NCBI RefSeq assembly: GCF_013177735.1
Contig: NZ_WOEZ01000125.1
Location: 1-45,363 of the forward strand
Reading direction: 5' to 3'
Origin: Paraburkholderia elongata
GTDB lineage: Bacteria; Pseudomonadota; Gammaproteobacteria; Burkholderiales; Burkholderiaceae
Length of the DNA stretch: 45,363 nucleotides
Made by a program: the position numbers and the translations under genes. Shown in pieces: positions 8,561-16,530 of this stretch (positions are counted from its first letter, which is position 1; each line of letters starts with the position of its first letter). Below the pieces are notes generated by a model, which worked only from the letters and a program-made list of their open reading frames with translations, was not told the DNA's origin and searched no databases.

Positions 8561-8642
8561 GGAAATATTACGTGTAAATGTTACATATAACATTGCGAGA
8601 CTGGCTAATTTACTCACTCACAGCGTAATAGTACGAGTTTTT

Positions 8643-8669
8643 CCCTGAATAACGTTTGCAGGCCTTTTC
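8643..8669 (-). repeat. Right terminal inverted repeat of the element
   Basis: This is the inverted partner of 672-698. On the minus strand it reads GAAAAGGCCTGCAAA, C, GTTATT, CA, GGG. It lies 52 bases from the gbuA stop codon. Confidence 0.8.
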
Positions 8670-8721
8670 TCTTCATGCGTCATCAACCTTAATCAATTCA
8701 ATCCACAGTTCAACTCGCCGT

Positions 8722-9711
8722 TCAACGCTTCGACGCCCGACACTCAACACCCGGCAACACGCACAGCAATTCAAACGCGAGATTCGCGCCGAGCAACGCG
8801 GTCGTGCCGAACGGATCGTACGGCGGCGCAACCTCAACCAGATCGCAGCCGACGATGTTCAACCCATGCGAGCCGCGAATGATTTCCAGCGCCTGCGGCA
8901 CCGTCAAACCGGCGATTTCCGGTGTGCCGGTACCCGGTGCGAAGGCCGGATCGATACCGTCGATATCGAACGTGATGTACACCGGACCGTCGCCCATGCG
9001 TTCACGCACGCGCGCCATCAACGGCACGAGCGACTGGTTCCAGCACGCCTCGGCCTGCACGACTTCAAAGCCCTGATCGCGGCACCAGTCGAAATCTTCG
9101 GCCGCGTAACCCGTGCCGCGCAGACCGATCTGCACGACGCGGTCGCAGTCGAGCAAGCCCTCTTCCACCGCGCGGCGGAACGGCGTGCCGTGCGCGATCT
9201 TCTCGCCCATCATCGTGTCGTTCACGTCAGCGTGCGCATCCACGTGAATCAGACCGACCTTGCCGTGCTTGCGATGAATCGCGCGCAGGATCGGCAGCGC
9301 GATCGTGTGGTCACCGCCCAACGTGATCGGCTTGCAGTTGTGCTGGAGGATTTCGTCGTAGGCGGTTTCGATGCGCTTGATCGAATCGTGCAGGTTGTAC
9401 GGATTGATTGCGACGTCGCCGAGATCGGCCACGCGCAGCGAATCGAACGGCGCAGCGCGCGTCGCCATGTTGTACGGGCGTAGCAGCACCGATTCGCTGC
9501 GGATCTGGCGCGGCCCGAAGCGCGCGCCGGTGCGGTTCGAGGTGCCGAGATCGAATGGCACGCCGACGAAGCAGGCGTCGAACCCTTCGGCCGAGCCGAC
9601 GTTCGGCAGCCGCATCATCGTCGCAATGCCGCCGCAGCGGGGCATTGCGTTGCCGGACAGCGGTTGCGGCCGTTCACCGGCTTCGGGGGAAATGAAGGAG
9701 GAAGTATTCAT
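8722..9711 (-). CDS. gbuA: Guanidinobutyrase (ureohydrolase/agmatinase family)
   Basis: 329 residues. Manganese-binding motifs of the arginase/agmatinase fold are intact: GGDHT, DAHADVND and DIDGIDP. Segments such as EMPR/AMPRCGGIATMMRLP, ESVLLRPYNMAT and GEKIAHGTPFRRAVEEGLLD closely follow recalled Pseudomonas GbuA, which hydrolyses 4-guanidinobutyrate to GABA and urea. Agmatinase (SpeB) activity is the main alternative. ATG 9711 is preferred over an in-frame ATG at 9771 because homologous sequence begins here, although its ribosome-binding site is weak. The neighbouring divergent LysR gene matches the gbuA-gbuR arrangement known in Pseudomonas. The mobile element inserted just downstream. 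Confidence 0.85.
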   Translation of the reverse strand: MNTSSFISPEAGERPQPLSGNAMPRCGGIATMMRLPNVGSAEGFDACFVGVPFDLGTSNRTGARFGPRQIRSESVLLRPYNMATRAAPFDSLRVADLGDVAINPYNLHDSIKRIETAYDEILQHNCKPITLGGDHTIALPILRAIHRKHGKVGLIHVDAHADVNDTMMGEKIAHGTPFRRAVEEGLLDCDRVVQIGLRGTGYAAEDFDWCRDQGFEVVQAEACWNQSLVPLMARVRERMGDGPVYITFDIDGIDPAFAPGTGTPEIAGLTVPQALEIIRGSHGLNIVGCDLVEVAPPYDPFGTTALLGANLAFELLCVLPGVECRASKR

Positions 9712-9830
9712 CGTGTCTCGGCAATGAAAAGGGGGCAGTAAGCAAATTAGTGCAACCGGCCGAGGGATCAATAGAAAAGCGCACCTTGCCGGGCGAATCT
9801 CAATTCTTGAGCAGTTTCCCGCAAGTTAAA

Positions 9831-9864
9831 ATACGAACAGAATAAACTTCACATTGATTCGTAT
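9831..9864. promoter_or_regulatory. Candidate GbuR operator
   Basis: A perfect inverted repeat ATACGAA (9831-9837) / TTCGTAT (9858-9864) lies between the divergent gbuA and gbuR starts, ending 16 bases before the gbuR ATG. LysR regulators usually bind dyads in such intergenic regions. The 20-base gap between half sites is wide, so this may instead be two separate contact points. Confidence 0.45.
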
Positions 9865-9880
9865 CGATGTATCCTGACGT

Positions 9881-10801
9881 ATGTTCTCTCAACTCACCGA
9901 TCTAGACCTGCGGCTGATCCGCGTCTTCCTCGCCATCGTCGACGCCGGCGGTGTCTCGCCGGCCCAGGCCACGCTGAACGTCGGCCAGTCGACCATTAGC
10001 ACGCAACTCGCCACGCTGGAAACACGCCTCGGCTACCGGCTGTGCGAGCGCGGCCGCGGCGGCTTCAGCCTGACCGCGCGCGGCGAGCAATTCATCGACG
10101 CGGCGCGTGCCCTGCTGTCCGCCGTCGATACCTTTGGCATGCAGGCGCGCAATGTCGGCCGCAAGCTGGTCGGCACGCTCGATATCGGCATGATCGGGCA
10201 CACGCCGGTGTCGGCGAGCGCGCGTATCAGCGACGCGATCGGCAGGTTTCGGGCGCGCGATCAGTCGGTGCGGTTTTCGATTCTGGTGCGCTCGCCGGGC
10301 GAACTCGAAGAACTGCTGCTGAACGGTCGGATTCAGATCGGCATCGGCTATTTCTGGCATCGGGTGCCGTCGCTCGAATACACCGAGGTGTTCGCCGAAG
10401 ATCAATTCGCGTATTGCGCGAAGGGGCATCCGCTGTTCGCTTCAGCCGGAGAGGTGTCACCCGCCGAAGCCGCAGCTCACGAATGGGCGTGGCGCAGCTA
10501 TCCGCTCCCCGAAGCCGAAAGTTCGACCACGCCGCAGAACGTCACCGCCGTCGCCGACAACATGGAAGCGGTCGCGATGCTTGTGCTGTCAGGGCATCAT
10601 CTCGGCTATCTGCCGGGGCATTTCGCGGCGCCGTTCGTCAAGCAGGGCTTGTTGGCCGCGCTGAATCCGGCACAGATGCGCTACCGCGTGGCGTTTCATA
10701 TGGTCACGCGCGCGCGGCAGCATCGAACGGATATCGTTGAAGCGTTTATCGACGACATGAAGGCCGCGCATCCGGTGCAGGTGCTGGAAGTGGATGAATG
10801 A
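9881..10801 (+). CDS. gbuR: LysR-type regulator, probable activator of gbuA
   Basis: 306 residues. The N-terminal winged HTH (LDLRLIRVFLAIVDAGGVSPAQATLN, then STISTQLATLETRLGYRLCERG) is followed by a periplasmic-binding-protein-like effector domain from about residue 90. It is divergent from gbuA across a 169-bp region, the standard layout for a LysR gene and its target. In Pseudomonas the LysR gene beside gbuA, gbuR, mediates induction by 4-guanidinobutyrate, and I infer the same role here. The ATG at 9881 has no strong Shine-Dalgarno, but the HTH begins immediately after it. An inward terminator of lolA follows the stop. Confidence 0.75.
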   Translation: MFSQLTDLDLRLIRVFLAIVDAGGVSPAQATLNVGQSTISTQLATLETRLGYRLCERGRGGFSLTARGEQFIDAARALLSAVDTFGMQARNVGRKLVGTLDIGMIGHTPVSASARISDAIGRFRARDQSVRFSILVRSPGELEELLLNGRIQIGIGYFWHRVPSLEYTEVFAEDQFAYCAKGHPLFASAGEVSPAEAAAHEWAWRSYPLPEAESSTTPQNVTAVADNMEAVAMLVLSGHHLGYLPGHFAAPFVKQGLLAALNPAQMRYRVAFHMVTRARQHRTDIVEAFIDDMKAAHPVQVLEVDE

Positions 10802-10891
10802 ACGGCGCTTCTGCGCAACCGGTGCCATTTCTGGAAGCGGACGAATAGTGCGTCCCGCGCGCGCAAGCAGGCGGTCTGCAATCGATCCGCA

Positions 10892-10921
10892 ATAAAAAAG
10901 ACCGCGCCAGATGCGCGGCCT
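10892..10921 (-). terminator. Terminator after lolA
   Basis: On the minus strand a GC-rich stem of about 8 bp (10899-10907 with 10913-10921, one mismatch, 5-nt loop) is followed by TTTTTTAT. It lies 30 bases beyond the lolA stop, between the convergent gbuR and lolA. Confidence 0.8.
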
Positions 10922-10951
10922 TCTGCCAATCGGCAAACTCCAACCGCCAGT

Positions 10952-11689
10952 TTAACCGTTGATCACATCCGCGCCCTTCGGCACCGTGAACTTGAACGCA
11001 TCGGCCGGCAGCGGCGGGTTCTTCTGAATGTTCGAGAACGTCAGCAGCGTCACGTTGCCGAACACATCGTGCAGTTCCATTGCTTCAAGATTGCCGTCCT
11101 TGAAGCCGATACCGACACGCTGAAACTGCGTATCTTTCGCCTTGGGCGTCAGTTCGAGCCAGTCGATGCCGGCCTTCACACCTGCATCACGCAGCGTGAA
11201 GTTCTTGTCCAGATCGTTGCTGCCGAACAGGATCGCCGCGGGGCTCGCACCGAGTGCGCCGCCGAGGCTGCGCACCGTCACCTGGTTCAGATCCTTGTCA
11301 TACACGTAGAGCTTGTCGCCGTCGGCTTGCAGCAGTTGCGCATAGGGCTTCTCGTATTGCCAGATGAACTTGCCCGGACGCGCAAAGGTGAACGTGCCGC
11401 TCGACGTACCGGTCTTGCCAGCCGTGGACAGCACGCCGCTCGCGCCGCTCGCACCCTGCGCCTTGCTCGGCGCGCGCACTTCCTGCTGCACAAAGGTACC
11501 GCGCGCGGAATGCACTTGCGCGACGAACGCCTTCAGTTGCTCGGTGCCGCTCGCGAATGCCTGCGACGCGACGAGCATCGACGCACCGATCGCCACACTG
11601 CCGACGCCACGAGCGATCGTGCGAGCGAGTTGGCCAAAACGGCTGGGTTGAGCACTCTGTCGAGCGTACTGCTGCGCGAATAGCTGCAT
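10952..11689 (-). CDS. lolA: Outer-membrane lipoprotein carrier protein LolA
   Basis: 245 residues. LolA is the periplasmic chaperone that takes lipoproteins from LolCDE to LolB. A signal peptide is visible: basic start, hydrophobic stretch GVGSVAIGASMLVASQAFA, cleavage likely after AFA near residue 47. The mature part has the LolA pattern (TFVQQEVRAPSK, SSGTFTFARPGKFIWQYEKPY, VYDKDLNQVTVR). The n-region is longer than usual, but the AGGGAGA Shine-Dalgarno 7 bases before ATG 11689 supports this start. It lies downstream of ftsK on the same strand with a 231-bp gap and ends at a clear terminator. Confidence 0.93.
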   Translation of the reverse strand: MQLFAQQYARQSAQPSRFGQLARTIARGVGSVAIGASMLVASQAFASGTEQLKAFVAQVHSARGTFVQQEVRAPSKAQGASGASGVLSTAGKTGTSSGTFTFARPGKFIWQYEKPYAQLLQADGDKLYVYDKDLNQVTVRSLGGALGASPAAILFGSNDLDKNFTLRDAGVKAGIDWLELTPKAKDTQFQRVGIGFKDGNLEAMELHDVFGNVTLLTFSNIQKNPPLPADAFKFTVPKGADVING

Positions 11690-11838
11690 GGTGTTTTCTC
11701 CCTTGATTGAATTTGTTGAGCGGTCATGGCGGCGAGCGTTGAGAGCAGCGGCCGGGTGACCGTGGCGGCTAGCTTGAACCGCGCAGCCAAGGAACGAGCC
11801 CTCAGCCGTGGGTCACAGCTTAAGCAAGAAGCCTTAAG

Positions 11839-11877
11839 CAGGACTTATACGCAGGACTTATGCTCAGGACTTATACA
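11839..11877. repeat. Three 13-bp tandem repeats between ftsK and lolA
   Basis: CAGGACTTAT recurs at 11839, 11852 and 11865 at an exact 13-bp period, with variable last three bases. It lies in the 231-bp gap upstream of lolA, which otherwise shows no gene. Confidence 0.8.
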
Positions 11878-11920
11878 CGGCGCTTTGCGGCAGGCTCGGT
11901 GGAATAGCCGTATGGATCGC

Positions 11921-14236
11921 CTATTCCGCTTCCCGCGCCGGCGCAAGAATCTCGCGATTGCCGTTCGACGACATCGCCGATACCACGCCCGAGTTCTCCA
12001 TCTGCTCGAGCAGGCGCGCCGCACGGTTATAGCCGATGCGCAAATGCCGCTGCACCAGCGAGATCGACGCTCGGCGGTTCTTCAGCACCACGTCGACCGC
12101 CTGGTCGTATAGCGGGTCCGACTCACCGTCGCCCGAGCCGGCTCCCCCGGCGCCCGCAGAGCCTTCGTCGCCCTCACCCGTCACGCCGCCTTCGAGAATG
12201 CCCTCGATATAGTTCGGCTCGCCCTGCTCCTTGAGCTTGTCGACGACGCGATGCACTTCTTCGTCCGACACGAACGCGCCATGCACGCGCACCGGCAGGC
12301 CGCTGCCCGGCGGCAGGTACAGCATGTCGCCCATGCCCAGCAGCGATTCCGCACCTTGCTGATCGAGAATCGTGCGCGAGTCGATCTTCGACGACACCTG
12401 GAAGGCCATGCGCGTCGGCACGTTGGCCTTGATCAGGCCGGTGATCACGTCGACCGACGGACGCTGCGTCGCCAGAATCAGATGGATGCCGGCCGCGCGC
12501 GCCTTCTGCGCGATCCGCGCAATCAACTCTTCGACCTTCTTGCCGACCACCATCATCAGGTCGGCCAATTCGTCGATCACGACGACGATGTTCGGCAGGC
12601 GCGTGAGCGGTTCCGGATCGTCCGGCGTCAGGCTGAACGGATTCGGCAGCTTCTCTTCGCGCTTCGCGGCTTCGTCGATCTTGTTGTTGTAGCCGGCGAG
12701 GTTACGCACGCCAAGCTTGCTCATCAGCTTGTAGCGGCGCTCCATTTCGGCCACCGCCCAGTTCAGCGCGTGACCGGCCTGGCGCATGTCCGTCACGACC
12801 GGACACAGCAAATGCGGAATGCCCTCGTAGACGCTCATTTCGAGCATCTTCGGATCGATCAGGATCATGCGGACCTGGTCGGCGCTCGCCTTGTAGAGCA
12901 GCGACAGGATCATCGCGTTGATACCCACCGACTTGCCCGAACCGGTCGTACCGGCCACCAGCAAGTGCGGCATCTTCGCGAGGTCGGCGCACACGGGCTT
13001 GCCGCCGATGTCCTTGCCGAGGCCCATGGTGAGCGGCGACGCCGCATCCGCATAAACCGCCGAGCCGAGAATCTCGGAGAGACTCACGGTCTGACGGCGC
13101 TGGTTCGGTAACTCCAGCGCCATGAAATTCTTGCCCGGAATTGTCTCGACCACGCGAATCGACACCAGCGAAAGCGAACGCGCCAGGTCCTTCGCCAGAC
13201 CGACGATCTGGCTGCCCTTCACGCCAGTAGCCGGCTCGATTTCGTAACGCGTGACGACCGGGCCCGGATACGCGGCCACCACGCTCACGTCGACACCGAA
13301 GTCCTTGAGCTTTTTCTCGATCAGGCGCGAGGTGAATTCGAGCGTGTCGGCGGAAATGGTTTCCTGCGCGACCGGCGCCGCGTCGAGCAGCGAGATCGGC
13401 GGCAAAGTGGAGTCGCCCGGCAGGTCCGTGAAGAGCGGCACTTGCCGCTCTTTCTCGACGCGCTCCGATTTGGCAGGCGTGACGACCGGCGGCACGATCA
13501 TGACCGGCTCGTGTTCCTCGATCCGCACGCGGCCCTTTTCGACCTTGCCTTCGCGCTTGACGGCGGCGGCTTCGCCCAATTTACGGTCGCGGCCGGCCTC
13601 ACGGCGCAACTTGGCGAACGTGACCGCCGAAATGATCGATTCGCCGACCTTTTCCGACACCGACAGCCACGAAAAACGGAAATACAGCGACAAACCGATG
13701 CCAAGCACGATCAGGAGCGCCAGGGTGCCGCCCGTGAAGCCCAGCGCATGCGAAATACCGCGCGCGACTGCTTCGCCGACCACGCCACCCGGCGCACGCG
13801 GCAATTGCACTTTCAGCGACCACATGCGCAGCGCTTCAATACCGTCGCAAGCGAGCAACACCAGCATGAACGCGAACGCGTCCGCGAGCCAGCCGGCATC
13901 GCGCGGCGCGTCTTCCTGCAGTTCCTCGTGACGGGTGATACGGCGGTAATTGGCGGAGATATGGCGGCCGAGCAGCACGATCCACCAGTAGGCTGATAGC
14001 CCGAACAGCAGCAGCAGGATGTCGGACGTCCACGCGCCGACCCTGCCCGCCCAGTTGGCGATGCGGTCGACCTGGGCGGCATGCGTCCAGCTCGGATCGT
14101 GCCGGCTGTAGCTGACGAGCGCCATGAGCATGAACACGCCGAGCGCGACCTGCAAGATCCAGCGGATTTCGGTGAAAAGGCGCGACATGCGGTGCGGCAA
14201 TGCCTGCGCGCTCGCGGAATAGGGAGCTTTTGCCAT
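11921..14236 (-). CDS. ftsK: DNA translocase FtsK
   Basis: 771 residues, the compact FtsK form. Four or so hydrophobic membrane segments occupy residues about 20-195, then a charged linker. The motor domain has Walker A GTTGSGKS (residues about 429-436) and Walker B VVVIDELADLM (about 550-560), with the conserved ATQRPSVDVITGLIKANVPTR region cut here to its key part ATQRPSVDVITG. A C-terminal gamma winged helix starts at DPLYDQAVDVV and reads KOPS sites. It resolves and pumps chromosome termini at the septum. AGGA lies upstream of ATG 14236. It is divergent from trxB, with lolA downstream, a common betaproteobacterial order. Confidence 0.95.
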   Translation of the reverse strand: MAKAPYSASAQALPHRMSRLFTEIRWILQVALGVFMLMALVSYSRHDPSWTHAAQVDRIANWAGRVGAWTSDILLLLFGLSAYWWIVLLGRHISANYRRITRHEELQEDAPRDAGWLADAFAFMLVLLACDGIEALRMWSLKVQLPRAPGGVVGEAVARGISHALGFTGGTLALLIVLGIGLSLYFRFSWLSVSEKVGESIISAVTFAKLRREAGRDRKLGEAAAVKREGKVEKGRVRIEEHEPVMIVPPVVTPAKSERVEKERQVPLFTDLPGDSTLPPISLLDAAPVAQETISADTLEFTSRLIEKKLKDFGVDVSVVAAYPGPVVTRYEIEPATGVKGSQIVGLAKDLARSLSLVSIRVVETIPGKNFMALELPNQRRQTVSLSEILGSAVYADAASPLTMGLGKDIGGKPVCADLAKMPHLLVAGTTGSGKSVGINAMILSLLYKASADQVRMILIDPKMLEMSVYEGIPHLLCPVVTDMRQAGHALNWAVAEMERRYKLMSKLGVRNLAGYNNKIDEAAKREEKLPNPFSLTPDDPEPLTRLPNIVVVIDELADLMMVVGKKVEELIARIAQKARAAGIHLILATQRPSVDVITGLIKANVPTRMAFQVSSKIDSRTILDQQGAESLLGMGDMLYLPPGSGLPVRVHGAFVSDEEVHRVVDKLKEQGEPNYIEGILEGGVTGEGDEGSAGAGGAGSGDGESDPLYDQAVDVVLKNRRASISLVQRHLRIGYNRAARLLEQMENSGVVSAMSSNGNREILAPAREAE

Positions 14237-14583
14237 TGATCCTGTTGCTTATGTGGCCGATTTGCTGCCAGAGTCGCGGCCCGAAGCGGCGCTTAAGGCG
14301 GCTCCAGACCCGGTCCCGGCTGCCGGGTCCATCGATGCGGCCTATTGTAAACGCAGTGCCTCACGCGAGGCTGTAAATGACGGTAACTTAGCCGATTGTT
14401 AGCCGATCGGCCTCACGAAAGGCTGCCGGGACCCGTGGCAACGCTATCGCCGCGATCAGAAAGCTTCATGGAGCAGGCCGGCGTGCCGCCCTTTATAATG
14501 CCGCTCTGATACCCATCTATAGTTTCAGCTCAAGTCGCGCGGCCTCGCATGGGCGAGCCGGGCGCCGTAAAAGGATTTCGATC
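14237..14583. promoter_or_regulatory. Divergent ftsK/trxB intergenic region
   Basis: 347 bp without a gene. A consensus TATAAT at 14494-14499, 85 bases before the trxB start, could be its -10 box, but no good -35 lies 16-18 bases upstream. No operator was recognised. Confidence 0.35.
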
Positions 14584-15582
14584 ATGCCCGCAACTTCCAC
14601 GAAACACGCCAAGGTTCTGATTCTCGGTTCCGGTCCCGCCGGCTACACGGCAGCGGTCTACGCGGCACGCGCCAACCTGTCGCCGGTGCTCGTCACGGGT
14701 CTGGCCCAAGGCGGCCAGCTGATGACCACGACCGACGTCGAAAACTGGCCGGCTGACGGCAACGGCGTGCAAGGCCCGGAGTTGATGCAGCGCTTCCTGG
14801 AGCACGCCGAGCGCTTCAACACCGAAATCATTTTCGATCACATCCATACGGCCAAGCTGGATGAGAAGCCGATTCGCCTGATCGGCGATTCGGGCGAATA
14901 CACCTGCGACTCGCTGATCATCTCGACCGGCGCATCGGCGCAGTATCTCGGCCTGCCATCCGAAGAATTGTTCATGGGCAAAGGCGTGTCTGCTTGCGCC
15001 ACCTGCGACGGTTTCTTCTACAAGCAACAACATGTGGCCGTGATCGGCGGCGGCAATACCGCGGTCGAGGAAGCCCTCTATCTTGCCGGCATCGCCAAGA
15101 AAGTGACGGTGATCCATCGCCGCGACAAGTTCCGTGCCGAACCGATCCTGATCGACCGTCTGCTGGCGAAGGAAAAGGAAGGCGTGGTCGAGATCAAGTG
15201 GAACAGCACGCTCGACGAAGTAACGGGCGACCAATCCGGCGTGACCGGCCTGCGTATCAAGAACACGAAAAACGGCGAAACCACGGACATCGCGCTGCAA
15301 GGCATCTTCGTCGCGATCGGCCACAAGCCGAACACGGACATTTTCGAAGGCCAAGTGGAGATGAAGAACGGCTACATCATCACCAAGGGCGGCCTGAACG
15401 GTTTCGCAACAGCAACCAGCGTGCCGGGCGTGTTCGCGGCGGGCGACGTGCAGGATCACATCTATCGTCAGGCAATCACCAGCGCGGGCACGGGCTGTAT
15501 GGCCGCGCTCGACGCGCAGCGTTATCTGGAAACCATCGACGGGATCGGCGAGCACGTGATGAGCGCCGAAGCCGAGCGCTGA
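14584..15582 (+). CDS. trxB: Thioredoxin reductase
   Basis: 332 residues. The N-terminal FAD-binding motif is GSGPAGYTAAVYAARA, the redox-active CATC is at residues 138-141, the NADPH-binding loop is GGGNTAVEEALYL, and a C-terminal FAD contact region reads GVFAAGDVQD. It reduces thioredoxin with NADPH in the cytoplasm. ATG 14584 is preceded by AAAGGA. It ends before a strong terminator at 15667 and so is probably monocistronic. Length and motifs are normal for the family. Confidence 0.96.
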   Translation: MPATSTKHAKVLILGSGPAGYTAAVYAARANLSPVLVTGLAQGGQLMTTTDVENWPADGNGVQGPELMQRFLEHAERFNTEIIFDHIHTAKLDEKPIRLIGDSGEYTCDSLIISTGASAQYLGLPSEELFMGKGVSACATCDGFFYKQQHVAVIGGGNTAVEEALYLAGIAKKVTVIHRRDKFRAEPILIDRLLAKEKEGVVEIKWNSTLDEVTGDQSGVTGLRIKNTKNGETTDIALQGIFVAIGHKPNTDIFEGQVEMKNGYIITKGGLNGFATATSVPGVFAAGDVQDHIYRQAITSAGTGCMAALDAQRYLETIDGIGEHVMSAEAER

Positions 15583-15609
15583 TCTGCAACCTCATCTGCA
15601 ACCTCATCG
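15583..15609. repeat. Short 12-bp tandem repeat after trxB
   Basis: TCTGCAACCTCA occurs twice in a row (15583-15594, 15595-15606) directly after the trxB stop and starts a third, diverged copy. Confidence 0.6.
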
Positions 15610-15666
15610 CAACATTAAGCGCAACGGTAAAATGGCGGTAGGGCGTGGCCCGGCCGCCTGCTTTTG

Positions 15667-15701
15667 AAAAGGCCGCGGCTGAGAAGCTGGCGGCCTTTTT
15701 T
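15667..15701 (+). terminator. Terminator of trxB
   Basis: A perfect 10-bp stem AAAAGGCCGC (15667-15676) / GCGGCCTTTT (15690-15699) with a T run to 15701. Its position shows that the next gene starts downstream, not at the earlier in-frame GTG at 15645. Confidence 0.85.
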
Positions 15702-15761
15702 GCGTCTTGGCGCGTGTTGTTTGCGTCGCGCGATCGATCTACTTTTCTGTGTATTACCGAT

Positions 15762-16520
15762 ATGCCGAAGAATCAGCCCCACCCTAGCGAACCGAAGCGC
15801 GCCCGCGCCGTTGCGAGGCCCGAGCCCGAGGCGGCCGCACCCGTCGCCACACCGAAGATCGAACCGGCCGCGGGTCTAGCCGGCCTCGGCGCGTTGCGCG
15901 ATGCGTTAAAGGGCGACACGCAACGGCGTGAACGCGAACGCGCGGCAGCAGCGGCAGCGCAGCGCGAAGCCTCGGCGGACGCCGATCTGTTTCGCCGCGA
16001 AATCGGCGCGGTTGCACCGCTGGCGGTCCCGCCGCGCGCCAGCTTGGCGCGCAATCCCCCGTCGCCGCTGCCGGTGCAAACCAAACTGGACGAAGAGGCC
16101 GTGCTGCACGAAGCGATCTCTGACGAGTTCGATCCCGAGATCCTGCTCGAAACCGACGAAACGCTCTCCTATTGCCGGCCCGGCATAAGCCAGGAGGTCG
16201 TGCGAAAACTGCGGCGTGGCGATTGGATCGTGCAGGCGCAAATCGATCTGCACGGCATGCGTCGCGAGGAAGCGCGCGAGGCGTTGGCCGAGTTCATTCG
16301 TGAGTCGGTGAAACGTGGCCTGCGATGTTTGCGCGTGATTCACGGCAAGGGCCTCGGGTCGATCGGTAAAGAACCTGTATTGAAGGGCAAAGTGCGCGCG
16401 TGGCTCGTACAGAAGTCCGAGGTGATCGCGTTCTGCCAGGCACGTCCGCATGACGGCGGCGCGGGTGCGGTGGTCGTACTGTTGCAGCCGGGCGCATCGC
16501 CGGCTTCCCCCAAGTCCTGA
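15762..16520 (+). CDS. Smr/MutS2-type domain protein
   Basis: 252 residues from ATG 15762. An in-frame GTG at 15645 is rejected because the trxB terminator lies between them. The N-terminal half is low-complexity, rich in Ala, Arg and Pro. The C-terminal 90 residues are an Smr domain: IDLHGMRREEAREALAEF, then LRVIHGKGLGS and the LKGKVRAWL helix. Smr domains act as DNA or RNA nicking nucleases in MutS2-related proteins, and stand-alone bacterial versions (SmrA/YdaL-like) are less understood. No strong Shine-Dalgarno is visible. The TRIC-like gene follows after 10 bases, so the two are probably co-transcribed. Confidence 0.88.
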   Translation: MPKNQPHPSEPKRARAVARPEPEAAAPVATPKIEPAAGLAGLGALRDALKGDTQRRERERAAAAAAQREASADADLFRREIGAVAPLAVPPRASLARNPPSPLPVQTKLDEEAVLHEAISDEFDPEILLETDETLSYCRPGISQEVVRKLRRGDWIVQAQIDLHGMRREEAREALAEFIRESVKRGLRCLRVIHGKGLGSIGKEPVLKGKVRAWLVQKSEVIAFCQARPHDGGAGAVVVLLQPGASPASPKS

Positions 16521-16530
16521 CGGAGTCCCG

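Larger units (their letters stand above)
672..8669 (+). mobile_element. Integrated GmtY/GmtZ/GmtX-type element with helicase gene
   Basis: About 8 kb bounded by a 27-bp imperfect inverted repeat (672-698 and 8643-8669, 24 of 27 positions matching). Inside are five plus-strand genes with start-stop overlaps or gaps of a few bases, including two tyrosine-recombinase-like proteins. By eye the base and codon usage is less GC-rich than in the flanking genes. The insertion lies between two convergent genes, a permease and gbuA. No target-site duplication is visible next to the repeats, which fits tyrosine recombinases rather than DDE transposases. The general design of two large recombinases plus a small DNA-binding protein recalls Tn554 TnpABC, though order and sizes differ. 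Confidence 0.85.

Noticed and set aside
8349..8648. Plus-strand frame of 99 codons in the element tail
   Set aside because: It runs through the nested hairpins, has no clear ribosome-binding site, and its composition follows the repeats; it looks non-coding.
8656..9483. Plus-strand frame of 275 codons opposite gbuA
   Set aside because: Antisense shadow of a clear ureohydrolase gene, rich in Arg and His as expected for high-GC antisense frames.
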